From positions 49,856,598-49,920,597 of the forward strand of contig CM043962.1 of the NCBI GenBank assembly GCA_014529385.2: a stretch of DNA of 64,000 bases, in the 5' to 3' direction. Position numbers and translations under genes: made by a program. Position 1 is the first letter of the stretch, and the number at the start of each line of letters is the position of its first letter. The notes beneath the pieces are model-generated. The model saw only the letters and a list, made by a program, of their open reading frames with translations. It was not told where the DNA came from and searched no databases. This DNA comes from Adiantum capillus-veneris. Lineage: Eukaryota; Streptophyta; Polypodiopsida; Polypodiales; Pteridaceae. This document shows, in pieces, positions 34,601 to 45,963 of the stretch.

Positions 34601-37600
34601 GGAGTTCATAAGTGACTCTCGATGCTCAAAAATGGCTGAAATGAGCGTCGCAATAGAGAGTCCACATCGTGGTTGGGAGAGGAAGGTATGTAGGGAGAGC
34701 TCATGGCTGAATATATGGGGAAAAGAGGACCTAATGTGGTCAAAAGCTGAGCACTCAAGTAGTGTGTGGTACTCACTCTCTCGCACTTGACGAGGGCATA
34801 AGGTGCAAAGTCGATGACACTCCTCGCCAGTGCCCCAACGTCCTGTCTCGCAGCGTAGAGAATGGGAGCTAAGACGAATGGAGGCAATGGTGCGGATCGC
34901 ACTCAACGGGATGGGCTCAAGGATGTAGGAATGGGTTCGGTTACCTCGTTCCGAGAAGAAGAGAGATTTGTAGTTTGGGGCAACGTGTGTGGTGTAATGG
35001 CTGAAGCGAGAACCTCCAGATTTCTCCCAAGCCATGATACATTGGCGTTGTAAGAAGGCTTCATTAACTTGGGAGTCGATCGACGCATCCTTGACCAAGT
35101 GACATGCATCCCATCTTCCAAACCATTTCTTGATATCAAGCATCCACCCCGAACTTAGTATTTTGCTCTTGCATGTCTTTTGAACCTTTTGACTTGCTTC
35201 ATATGCGATTCTAGGAAGTCGATGCAAAGGGCTACGTTGTGTCTTACGCATGTACTCCACAACCCTTTCCATGCCCAAGACCTCAATGGGAAGCGATCCG
35301 GACTCAAGAAGTAAGAGCATGTAGGGTGTTTGTGTCTTGACTTGGAGAAAGTTGGTGAGAAAACGCTTTTGGACATTCTCAAACTCTTTCCAAGTAGACT
35401 TCCCGATGCTTCCACCCCACACCTCCACTCCATAAAGAAGCACCGGTGTCACCAATGTGTCAAAGAGGTACTTTTTGAGAGCCCAACACTTGATCTCTCC
35501 TGCATTGCACATGTTCTCAAATGCATAATAAGCCCTCTTTCCGGCTTCCAAGCGACGCATTGCACAATCCTTCCATTTAAGATTGGATGGAACCTCAAGG
35601 CCAAGGTACTTGAAGTGATCTACCACTTCAAGTTTCTCATTGTTGTATACAATGCATGGATTTTCGTCATTGAGGGTCTTTACAAGCATAACCTTGGTTT
35701 TGGATCCATTCACGATCAGCCCGCTATGTAGGCAAAAGCGTTCCAAGACACTCATAAGCTTTTGTGCATCTTCTAAGGTATGTGCCAAGAGCACTACATC
35801 ATCGGCATAAAGCAAAAGCATGATCACCGCATTTCCAATCTTAACCTCTTCTATGCCTTCTTGCTGCATAAAATCAAGAACCATGTATTCCAATTCATCA
35901 ATGAGTAGCCCAAAGAGGGTTGGGGAAAGTGGGCATCCTTGTTTGACACCAATAGTGCTTGCAAAAAATTCTGAAATTCCATCTCCCATACGTAATCGAC
36001 ATATCACTTTTTGGTAGATGCAAAAGACTGCATGCATAAATTCTCTCGGCACTTGAAGGCTTTGCATACGTCTCCAAAGATTTCCTCGCGGTACCATGTC
36101 AAAAGCTTTCTTGAAATCCACAAAGCAACAATACAACTTTTTTCCTTTCAATCGAGACGCTTCCATAAGAACTCGAAGAGTGACAAGGTGATCAATAGTG
36201 CTATGATGCTTTCGAAAACCTGCTTGGCCAAGCGCACGTTTGCCATTCTTTTCAGCCCATTCACTTATCTTCATCTCCATGATACATCCAAATAACTTTG
36301 CCATCAAAGAACCAACCATTATAGTGCGATAGTTGTTCACATTGTTTACATCTCCTCCTTTGTGCAAAGGTTTGATCCAATTTGCACTCCAATCATGAGG
36401 CATGCCATACTGAAGTGCAAGGTTAAACATATCGCATATCCAATATCGTGTTTTCTTGCTTGTCCATTTAATCATTTCAGCCTTGACACCTTGAAGGTCA
36501 CCTGCCTTGCGAGTAGCAAGTTTCTCAAGCGCGCGGCATACATCTTCAATGGTAAAGAAGGGAGACATAAATGGAAGGGAGCTACAACCCTCCATCTTAT
36601 CAACATTGGGTTGCTCATAGAGGTTCTTACAATGCATATACATATCCTCAAGAGTCAAGTCACCAAAGCTCTCAACGCGCTTGCCTTTTAGATTTTGCCA
36701 AAACTTGCCACATGCATGTGCTTTCTCTTGTGCTAAAAGAAGTTGTTTTTCGACTTCCCACCTTCTCCTCTTCTTTTGAACAAGTGCTTTGTATGTGTGT
36801 GAACATTCCAAGTAAACTTCCTTGTCTTTGATTGCATCCAATCTTAGCAAGTGTTTTCGGGCTTGACTACATTCCATGTCAAACCATTTCTTCTTGGTGC
36901 TACCCTTCTTAGACCTTTTGCAAGACATGTGTTTCGCCGAAAAGCATTCCTTCGCACAAGAGAAAATTACTTCTTTGAAAACTTTCCACTTGCATTCTAA
37001 TGTTGGGCTCCCTTGATGCTCTATCATGCTTAACATTTGGTCCACCATATCAGCATATATAAGTGCTCGTTTGAAGTCTAGACGTAGGTACAAAGGATTC
37101 ACATCATGATTGGAGGCTACATGCTCGGGCCGTTTACCACACTTGAGGTCAATACATAACATCCTATGATCCGATTCCGGATTCCATTCACCAAGTGTAA
37201 AGCTTTGTATGCATTCTAGAGTGGCTTCTGAGAACAACATATAGTCAATCACGCTAGCACCATTGTGCTTTCTACATGTAAAGTCATTGGTGCCTTGCCA
37301 TAGAGATACACCATTTGCAATGAGCATTCCGGTACTATTGCACATATGTAGAAGTGACTTTCCATAGTGATCCACTTCTTTTGCATCATTAGAACTTCGA
37401 TTATACATGTATGAGTCATCCACTCTTCTTGATACATGCGGCATGTCGACTTGTTGTGTGTCATGTTGTAACATATTTGTGCGAGCATTCATGTCTCCAA
37501 AAACAATGACTTCACCTTGATCCTTGTAATAAGCAATGTCTTCCTCTAGTTCAACAAAGGGCTGATCTCTATCCATATTCAAGCGAGCATAAAAGTTGGA

Positions 37601-37966
37601 GTCATAGTGAGGAATGTAGCAGCCGGCCACAAACATGACTTGACCATTTGGTGGGCTGATTTTCAGCCATAAGTAGCGTTTATACTTATCTTCTTTGACA
37701 ATGGAAACATCTTTCAAACCCTTTTTGGTCATACATGCTATGCCTCCTTGGCCTCTTCGTTGCTTTGCATTTTTGGCCCACATCAAAGAATGTACATCGT
37801 ATTTGTCAAATCCAAGAATTCATTGCGCATCATGCTCCCATGTTTCGACAAGAAGTATCACATCGGAGTCATTGGTAAGCTCATCAATGCCAATTCCCGC
37901 ATTCCATGGATACCCGTTACAATTCCAAAAGCTTATTCGCAAGCGTGAGTTGGTCTCATAGATCAT
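34586..37966 (-). pseudogene. LINE copy 1 ORF2: endonuclease-reverse transcriptase
   Basis: Near-complete ORF2; ATG at 37,966, six bases after ORF1. It has one in-frame TGA at 37,822-37,820, after which 1,066 codons are open. The apurinic-like endonuclease at the N-terminus shows FWNCNGYPWN, LLVETWEHD, VIFGDMNART-like (VIVFGDMNART) and ESDHRMLCIDL. RT motifs are GQAGFRKHHSTIDHLV, YCCFVDFKKAFDMVP, GVKQGCPLSPTLFGLLID and the catalytic LLLYADDVVLLA. A C-terminal CX2C...HX4C knuckle (CTLCPRQVRESEYHTLLEC) follows. ORF2 nicks the target and primes cDNA there. The single TGA (CGA to TGA would restore Arg) makes this a recently active copy. Confidence 0.9.
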
Positions 37967-37972
37967 GTGTCC

Positions 37973-38914
37973 CTATTTGTTGGGTGGACTTGCATCCTCC
38001 TCAAGTGCCTTTTCTTCTTGAGATGATACCTTAACCTTCTTGCTTCTTTCCTCGTATGCTTTGCGACGTACATTTTGTTGCATAAGAGTGCGATCCTCAT
38101 ATACATTACAACCCGTTCCTTTGAGGTAGATCCAACCATTGTCAAGGATGATCTTTCTCTTTACCTCATCAGCCATGGTACATACAATAGGTCTTTCTCC
38201 CGAGCAAGGGACTCCTTGTTTTCCAACTCGATGTGCACCATAAGCCATGATTCCTGACATGCCAAAGTGTGTAGCAAAAAACTCTTCAATAGCAACCGCA
38301 AGAGATTGGGGTGTTTCCATGCTTTCCTCCTTGATTCCATGAATGACGATGTTCTTTGAGCGTTTTTGTCGTTCTTGCAATTCTTGAGTGTCCACATTCT
38401 CTACATTCTTTGCTTGGACAACGGCTTGCGTGATAGGAGATGTAGAAACCACATTATCCTTACATATATCAGCCCATGATTTGGATGCATTTCTCATCTC
38501 ACATACATCATGTCGTATTGTATCTATCGTTTCCTCTTTCAATACATGATCACTCTCAACTTTGCTCAAGCGCTCTTTCACTACATTCATGTCCACAAGA
38601 GAGCGTTTACATTCTTGAACTTCATTCTCAAGATGCATCAAGCGCGTTGTTTGCATTTCAAGAACCTTCTTGAGGTGCTCATTCTCCACAACGAGAACTC
38701 TTAAAGTACCATTTTCCATTGCAAGTGCGCGCAACTCTTCACCTTGCTTGTTGACGGTTTCTTGTAACGAGATCAAGTAAGCCATGATCATTGCTTCCGT
38801 TGTTGTAGACGATGTGGTTGGATTAGCATCCAAATTCCTTGGAGATTTTGCATCATTCTCCATGGTGAGTGTGGCTTTTCCACCCTTGCGAGTTTTGTCT
38901 GACATTGCCTTCAA
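37973..38914 (-). CDS. LINE copy 1 ORF1: coiled-coil RNA-binding protein
   Basis: 313 residues, intact. Residues about 45-140 form a long coiled coil (leucine/heptad-rich, LRVLVVENEHLKKVLEMQ). Residues about 185-275 look like an RRM-type fold, starting KRSKNIVIHGIKEE and ending NVYEDRTLMQQNVRRKAYE, as in transposase_22/ORF1p of animal and algal LINEs. There is no CCHC knuckle, unlike the usual flowering-plant L1 ORF1. The alternative start at 38,902 (MSDKTRKGG) fits as well. It should form trimers that coat LINE RNA. Confidence 0.8.
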   Translation of the reverse strand: MKAMSDKTRKGGKATLTMENDAKSPRNLDANPTTSSTTTEAMIMAYLISLQETVNKQGEELRALAMENGTLRVLVVENEHLKKVLEMQTTRLMHLENEVQECKRSLVDMNVVKERLSKVESDHVLKEETIDTIRHDVCEMRNASKSWADICKDNVVSTSPITQAVVQAKNVENVDTQELQERQKRSKNIVIHGIKEESMETPQSLAVAIEEFFATHFGMSGIMAYGAHRVGKQGVPCSGERPIVCTMADEVKRKIILDNGWIYLKGTGCNVYEDRTLMQQNVRRKAYEERSKKVKVSSQEEKALEEDASPPNK

Positions 38915-38989
38915 GTCGGCAACAAAAACGCAAAGTTTTGACAGTTTTTTCAGTTCTGAGATGCTGCTACAGCAAAGCCTTCCATTACA

Positions 38990-38992
38990 TAG

Positions 38993-39023
<31 letters not shown>

Positions 39024-39024
39024 A
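38990..39024. repeat. (GA)n at the LINE copy 1 5' end
   Basis: AAAAAGAGAGAG... about 13 units, only about 80 bp upstream of ORF1. It is followed by ATGTATGCGTAGGA and ATTAAAATTAAAGA, both also present near 34,458-34,490 in the tail of copy 1. Confidence 0.9.
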
Positions 39025-39079
39025 TGTATGCGTAGGAAATTAAAATTAAAGAAAGAGAAATTAAAGAGAGAAATGAAAA

Positions 39080-39425
39080 TGAAATTTTATATTAACGTCT
39101 TCAAAAGGCCAAAGTTACCTATGAGACCAGAAAGTTACAATGTGGTGGATCTGATACAAAGTCAGAGTAACAAGATGACAAAATGACGAAATAAAATATT
39201 ATGGAATCCTAAACTGCTGGGTGTGGACTAAGCAGCTAAAATAGCTAGCTGGGATAGGTAGATAATAGGAGATCCAACATCGGTCGCTGGCGGATCTCAT
39301 CAATCTCCTCCATGGTTAGTAGTCTGACCGGGCGTTGTGCATGTCAAGCCAAAGTGACCTGGATCCTCTGATACAGCCTCTGTCGATGTTGTGTAGTCCT
39401 CCGCAGTCGTGGCTCTGCTGTGGTA
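39080..39425 (-). mobile_element. Possible third LINE 3'-end remnant
   Basis: TTTTATATTAACGTCTTCAA and GGCCAAAGTTACCTATGAGACC resemble the terminal sequence of LINE copies 1 and 2 (TTTTATTATCGTCCTC, GTCAAATATGACCTATGGGACC), in the same orientation. The rest (to 39,425) does not match the other 3' UTRs by eye. It may be a short 5'-truncated copy of a related subfamily. Confidence 0.35.
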
Positions 39426-39429
39426 GAGA

Positions 39430-40140
<711 letters not shown>

Positions 40141-43100
40141 TTTTATTATCGTCCTCGGAGGTCAAATATGACCTATGGGACCAAAGTTACATGTGATGTA
40201 GTATGTGTATGGCTGATGAGTGAGTCTCGATGCTCCAAAATTGTAGTGATGAGAGTCGCAATGGAGAGCCCACACTTTGGCTGGGAGAGGAAAGTGTGTA
40301 GGTCTAAGTTATGGCTAAAAATGTGAGAGAAGCAAGTTCGGATGTGATCAAAAGCTGAGCACTCTAGTAGTGTGTGGTACTCAGACTCTCGAACTTGCAG
40401 TGAGCATAATGTGCACAATCGATTTGACTCTTCTCCATTGCCCCAACACCCTATCTCGCATCGAAGGAAATGGGAGCTAAGCCGAATTGCTGCGATAGTG
40501 CGTATCGCGGACAAGGGAATAGGCTCAAGCATGTAAGTGTGAGTACGTTTTCCTCTCTCAGCGAAGAACATGGTTTTGTAGTTGGGGGCAATATAGGTGG
40601 TGTAATGTATGAAGCGTGACCCACCGGATTTCTCCCAAGCCGTAATACATTGGCATTGTAGAAAAGCTTCATTCACTTGAGAGTCAATTGAAGCATCATG
40701 TAGCAAGTGTAATGCATCCCATCTCCCAAACCACTTCTTTATGTCTTGCATCCATCCCGTGCTCAAGATCTTGCTTTTATGCGTCTTTTGAACTTTTTTG
40801 CTTGCTTCCCATGCAATTGTAGGAAGTCGATGTGAGGGGTTTTGACGCATCTTTATCATGTACTCCACAACCCTTTCCATGCCCATAACCTCAATTGGAA
40901 GAGATCCCGACTCAAGAAGTAGGAGCATATATGGTGTTTGTGTCTTAACTTGGAGAAAGTTTGTAAGAAAACGCTTTTGGACATTCTCAAACTCTTTCCA
41001 AGTAGACTTTGAGATGCTCCCGCCCCACACTTCAACTCCATAAAGAAGAACCGGTGTCACCAATGCATCAAAAAGATAATTCTTGAGAACCCAACACTTG
41101 ATGTTTCCCGCATTACACATGTTCTCAAATGCATAATATGCTCTCTTTCCCGCTTCCAAACGACGCATAGCACATTCATGCCACTTGTGATTAGATGGAA
41201 CCTCAAGGCCAAGGTACTTAAAGCTCTCAACAACTTCAAGTGTCTCGTTGTTGTACACAATGCATGGCTTCTCATTATGGTTGGTTTTCACAAGCATAAC
41301 CTTTGTTTTGGATTCATTTACAATCAGCCCACTATGCAAGCAAAAGTTCTCAGGGACAACCATAAGCTTTTGTGCATCTTCTAAAGTGTGTGCTAGAAGC
41401 ACTACATCATCCGCATACAACAAAAGCATGATTACCGCATTGCAAATAGTGACCTCTTCAATGCCTTCTTCTTGCATAAAGTCAAGTACCATTTGTTCCA
41501 ATTGATCGATGCATAGACCAAAGAGAGTTGGTGACAATGGACATCCTTGTTTAACCCCAATAGTGCTTACAAAAATTTCTGAAATTTCTCTTCCCATGCG
41601 CAATTGACAAATCACCTTCTCATAGATTTGAGAAACCGCAAGCATAAACTCACTTGGCACTTGGAGTTCTTCCATCCTTCTCCACAAATTGTTACGTGGA
41701 ATCATATCAAAGGCTTTCTTAAAGTCCACAAAACAACAATACAATCTCTTGCCTTTCAACCGACTTTCCTCCATGAGAACACGAAGAGTGACAAGATGAT
41801 CAATGGTGCTATGGCATTGACGAAAACCCGCTTGTCCCTTTGCACTCTTGTCATTCTCTTCAGCCCAATCACTCAATTTCATCTCCATTATGCACCCAAA
41901 CAACTTTTCCATAAGAGACCCAATCATTATAGTCCGGTAGTTTCTTACATTCTTTACATCCCCTCCTTTATGCAAAGGCTTAACCCAATTAGTACTCCAA
42001 TCATAAGGCATACCATGTTGAAATGCAAGGTTGAACATATCACACATCCACTCATGGGTAAAATCTCCCGTCCATTTGATCATCTCCGGCTTGATACCTT
42101 GAAGATCTCCCGCTTTGCGAGTGGCCAACTTTTCAAGCCCACCGCATACATCCTCAATAGTAAAAAAAGACGGCATACATGGGAGTGAACCATAAAATTG
42201 CATTTTTTCAGTATTTGCTTGCTCATATAATTGCCTACAATGTGTGTACATATCCACTAGACTCAAGTTACCAAAATTCTCAACCCGCTTGCCTCTCAAG
42301 TTTCTCCAAAATCTTCCACATGCATGTGCCTTTTCTTGGACTTGAAATTCTTGTTGCTTTACTTCCCATCTTCTTCTCTTCTTTTGAATCAATGCCTTGT
42401 ATGTATGCAAATGACTTTGATAGTTCTCTTTGTCCATAGTTGCATCAAGCTTTATCAAAGACTTTCGAGCATCTTGACATTCTTTATCAAACCATCGTTT
42501 GCGTGATCTATCTTTGTTGATACCATGGAGATGCTTTATGGCAAAGCATTCTTTCGCACAAGAACAAATAGCTTTCTTGAAAGCTTCCCATTTAGTTTCC
42601 AATGGTGCATCACATTGAAGCTTTGTCATCCATAATTTTTGCTCAACCATTTCAAAGTACATTGGTGCCCGTTTGAAATCCATACATAGTGATAACTTCT
42701 CTTTCCTTTGGCTGAGATTATCATGCTTAGCTGCTTCTCCACATGAAAGGTCAATACATAAGGTGCGATGGTCGGATTCCGGGGTCCATTGACCAAACAT
42801 AAAACTCTTTATGCGATACATGATGGCTTCAGAGAGTAGCATATAGTCAATCACACTATCCCCATTATGTCTCCTACATGTAAATCCATTGGTTCCACTC
42901 CACAAAGATACACCATTGGCAATGAGCATACCCGTGCTATTACACATGTGTAAAAGTAACTTTCCATAGTGATCCGGCTCTTTCTCATCCATTGAAGTAC
43001 GATCATACAAGTGAACTTCCTCCAACTCCCTTGAAATGTATGGCATATCAAATTGTTGAGTATCATGTTGCAATGTTTTTGTGCGAGCATTCATATCCCC

Positions 43101-43228
43101 GAATACAATAACATCACCTTCACCTTTGAAATAAGCAATGTCCTCTTCCAAATCAGAAAATGGTTGATCTCTATCCATGCAAGCATAAAAGGAAGAATCA
43201 TGATGAAGAATGTAGCAACCGGCTACAA
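40141..43228 (-). pseudogene. LINE copy 2, 5'-truncated, ORF2 mostly open
   Basis: Same family as copy 1. Homology to copy 1 begins at VAGCYI (43,226) inside the endonuclease and runs without a stop to 40,173. The first eight codons of the open frame (MKHDCTRF) are flanking sequence. All RT motifs are present (FVDFKKAFDMIP, GVKQGCPLSP, LLYADDVVLLA), as is the C-terminal CTLC...HTLLEC knuckle. It lacks ORF1 and the endonuclease N-terminus, a typical 5' truncation from target-primed reverse transcription. The 3' end has the same hairpin (AGGTCA stem, near 40,156-40,171) and a (TCTA)n(TC)n tail. Confidence 0.88.
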
Positions 43229-43500
43229 ACCGGGTGCAATCATGTTTCAATTGTAGATGGCAATGTAATCAACTAACATGGAGGAAAAGATTTCATGCTC
43301 GTGCACGCTCTGCAAGTATCAAATCCTGTGCATGTGTAGGATATGTAATGAGCATGTGCACAAGTACAGATAATTTGCTAGAGAAATCGTACAGAATCTA
43401 CGATACGACTCCTACGGAACGGGCATTGATTTTTGCGACATAACACCTACATCTAAGAGAGAGAGAGAGAAAAAGGCTTATGCATGAAGGTTCGACCAAT
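43229..43500. other. Spacer between LINE copy 2 and tnp2
   Basis: No coding signal. A (GA)n tract at about 43,457-43,470 matches the idea that the LINEs landed in GA-rich sequence of the CACTA element. Confidence 0.4.
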
Positions 43501-43539
43501 ATAGAGCTAGGGATGGAAGCAGAAAAGGGCTTACAGACA

Positions 43540-44824
43540 AAAGACGACGGCATGGAGGAGATGTTGGATGCCTTCTTCTAGACAAGCGAGAAGAACGCTA
43601 ACGAAGCAGCACCAGAAGCCATGCGCCTATCTCCTGAAGACATGTTGAGGAAGTTGGCACGTCAACCAATCTATGAAGGCGCCAAAATATCTATGCTTTG
43701 TACTTGTCTGGCGTTTTTGAATCTTCAGTCAGTGTACGGGTGGTCAGATGCAAGCGTCACTGCTTTGTTTAGGTACATAATTTACAAAAGAGATTTTCCG
43801 ATTGCAACGGTGATGTGCTTAGGGAGCTTTTTAATTTAATGTGGATTAAACAGGTTGTTGCGGGAGAAACTTCTCCCAGCTGGCAATGAAATGCCCCCCT
43901 CCAAGCCAGACGCAAAGCAACTATTGACCTCAGTTGGCTTGGACTACAACAAGATTCATGCATGTCCAAATGATTGCATTCTTTTTTGCAATGAATTCGC
44001 AGATTGTCTGTCGTGTCCTAAGTGCGGAGCAATGTACTACAAACAAGATGTGGTTGGCGAGACAGTGACAGCTAAAGTGTTGCGGCATTTCCCTATTATT
44101 CCTAGGATAAAAAGCATGTTTCGTTGTGGTTCCATTGCAAAGTTGATGCGGTGGCATTCTACAAATAGATCCCCTGACACAACATTTAGGGTGCCCGCTG
44201 ATTCAAAGGCTTGGAGGCACATTGAAGATACCTGGCCACATTTTAAGAGTGAACCACGTAATTTTCATTTGGGCATGGCAATGGATGGAGTCAATCCATT
44301 TGGCTTGAGAAGCTCGTCATGGAGCACTTGGCCTGTGTGCCTTATCAATTACAACCTCCCTGTCGTGGCTTGCCATCAAGAAGGGTCATTTGATATTAAG
44401 CTTGATTGTACCTGGTAAGTTCAAGGAAAAAAACATGGATGTACTAGCTCCACTAGTTGACGAGCTCCAGGAGTTATGGCATGGGATCGACATAGCAGAT
44501 GCGGTTGAACCAGTAGGACAACAGCATGCAAGGATCCATGGACTTCTTATGTGGACTATGCATGATTGGCCAGGATACAGAGAAGCTTCTGGTAATGGTT
44601 CTTGATTTACAAAATTCTCGCTATTTGCAAGCACTTTTCCTTGGCCTGAATCATGCTTTAATATCTGCAGGGCTTACAACTTTGGGAAACAATGCCTTTG
44701 GATGTGCGCTATTTTGTCTCTGTTCAAAAGATAATTTATCAAGGCCACCACTGTTATCTTCCAGATGGCCATCACTTGCGCGAAGGTCAGTTTGGTCGCG
44801 TTGAATGTCGTCCTATGCATGTAC
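43540..44824 (+). pseudogene. CACTA transposase Tnp2, 5' part (split by copia)
   Basis: Exon 1 (to 43,772) has an in-frame TAG at 43,579 and then LARQPIYEGAKIS. Intron 1 is 43,773-43,853 (GT-AG, 81 bp). Exon 2 carries HACPNDCILFCNEF, CPKCGAMYYK, VLRHFPIIPRIK, MAMDGVNPFG (DG of the catalytic core) and, after a frame change near 44,390, SLIVPGKFKEKNMDVLAPLV and LLMWTMHDWPGY. Intron 2 is about 44,592-44,670. Exon 3 (GHHCYLPDGHHLRE) is cut by the copia insertion after CRPMHV at 44,824. These are the diagnostic blocks of En/Spm Tnp2. Confidence 0.88.
44820..44824. repeat. Target-site duplication TGTAC (left)
   Basis: TGTAC directly precedes the 5' LTR and recurs at 50,511-50,515 directly after the 3' LTR, proving that one integration event generated the element. 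Confidence 0.95.
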
Positions 44825-45059
44825 TGTTAAAGAATATGATGTTAAAGAATATGTCCATTGTGCTATGGGCGGCTGGACACTAACTATACTATGTTGTAAA
44901 TATACTTTGGATAATAGTTCAAAAGAGAAGAAGAGAAGAGCAGCTCGTTGAATGGCTGCTACAGGGTAACGATTGTGTGTGTGTGTCTCGATGTGTGTTG
45001 GTGTGTGTGTGTGTGTGTAGTCTTCTTTCCTACCTTCTCCATCACCTGCGCACTCTACA
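44825..45059 (+). repeat. Copia 5' LTR
   Basis: 235 bp, TGTTAAAG...CTCTACA. Compared with the 3' LTR (233 bp) I count about four substitutions and a 2-bp change in a (GT)n run, so insertion was relatively recent. It contains direct AAAGAATATG repeats at its start. Confidence 0.95.
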
Positions 45060-45062
45060 AAG

Positions 45063-45074
45063 TGGTATGAGAGC
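45063..45074 (+). promoter_or_regulatory. Copia primer-binding site (initiator tRNA-Met)
   Basis: TGGTATGAGAGC starts three bases after the LTR. It matches the common plant copia PBS TGGTATCAGAGC with one substitution. Confidence 0.85.
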
Positions 45075-45963
45075 TCAGTTTGAGGAGCTACAGTCAATAC
45101 ACAGGTTTCCGCAGCTCTGGAAAACAGCAAAAAAGAGAGGTTTTTTGGTCATAACTCCCTCACCCGAATTCGGAATACAGTGATCCAAGAGTCTATCTTT
45201 ATGTTTTTGGGCGTTCCGGACGCATTGGCTTACTCAGATTTGCCAAAATCTACAATTTTCTGCAGCAAACAGCCAGTCCACACAAGCATAGGAGATGTCC
45301 AGTTTTGCACTCGGCAGTAGATTTACAGGTTACAGGTGAAGAATTCAGCATTTACACAGGTTTTGGAGAGCGACATAGAGCTTTTGCATCATGATATTGT
45401 GTTATCAAAGATTATGTTTGGTTGTTGTGGGTCCGTTATGGACAGCCGCCTATGTAAGAAAGGTTGTGGGAAGAAGTTGAGGCGGTTATATTGTCAGATT
45501 GAGTACTTTGTGGTTATGTATGGATATGCGGTCAATGTATTTTGGAAAACTGCAGCCTTTGTGAGGGTCGAGTGAGGTTTTTTGAAGCCTTGCCTTGGGA
45601 GCTTTGGTACCTTGGCAAGGTGGATTAGGTACTGGAGCGAACCCCCGACTAGCCCCGCGAAAGATCTCATATGTCGTTTACGACTATGGGAAGAAGGTGG
45701 ATGTATGGATATGTGGTACAGGACAGCGTATGGATTGCATTTACATACAGGTCCATGTGGACATTGTTTTAGAGTATTTATGCATAGTACTGAGTCAGTC
45801 TGTGGCAAAGTGAGTCATTGGATTTTCCCTTGGCAGTGAGAGATTTTCTGTCAGTGTTTATGAGCACTTTGGTTGAGATTGTCACTTGAGATATTGTCCA
45901 AATACAAATGAAACTCTGCCAAAATTTTGTCAAAATCCTTTGGAAGAAATTGAGAGAGTGAAG

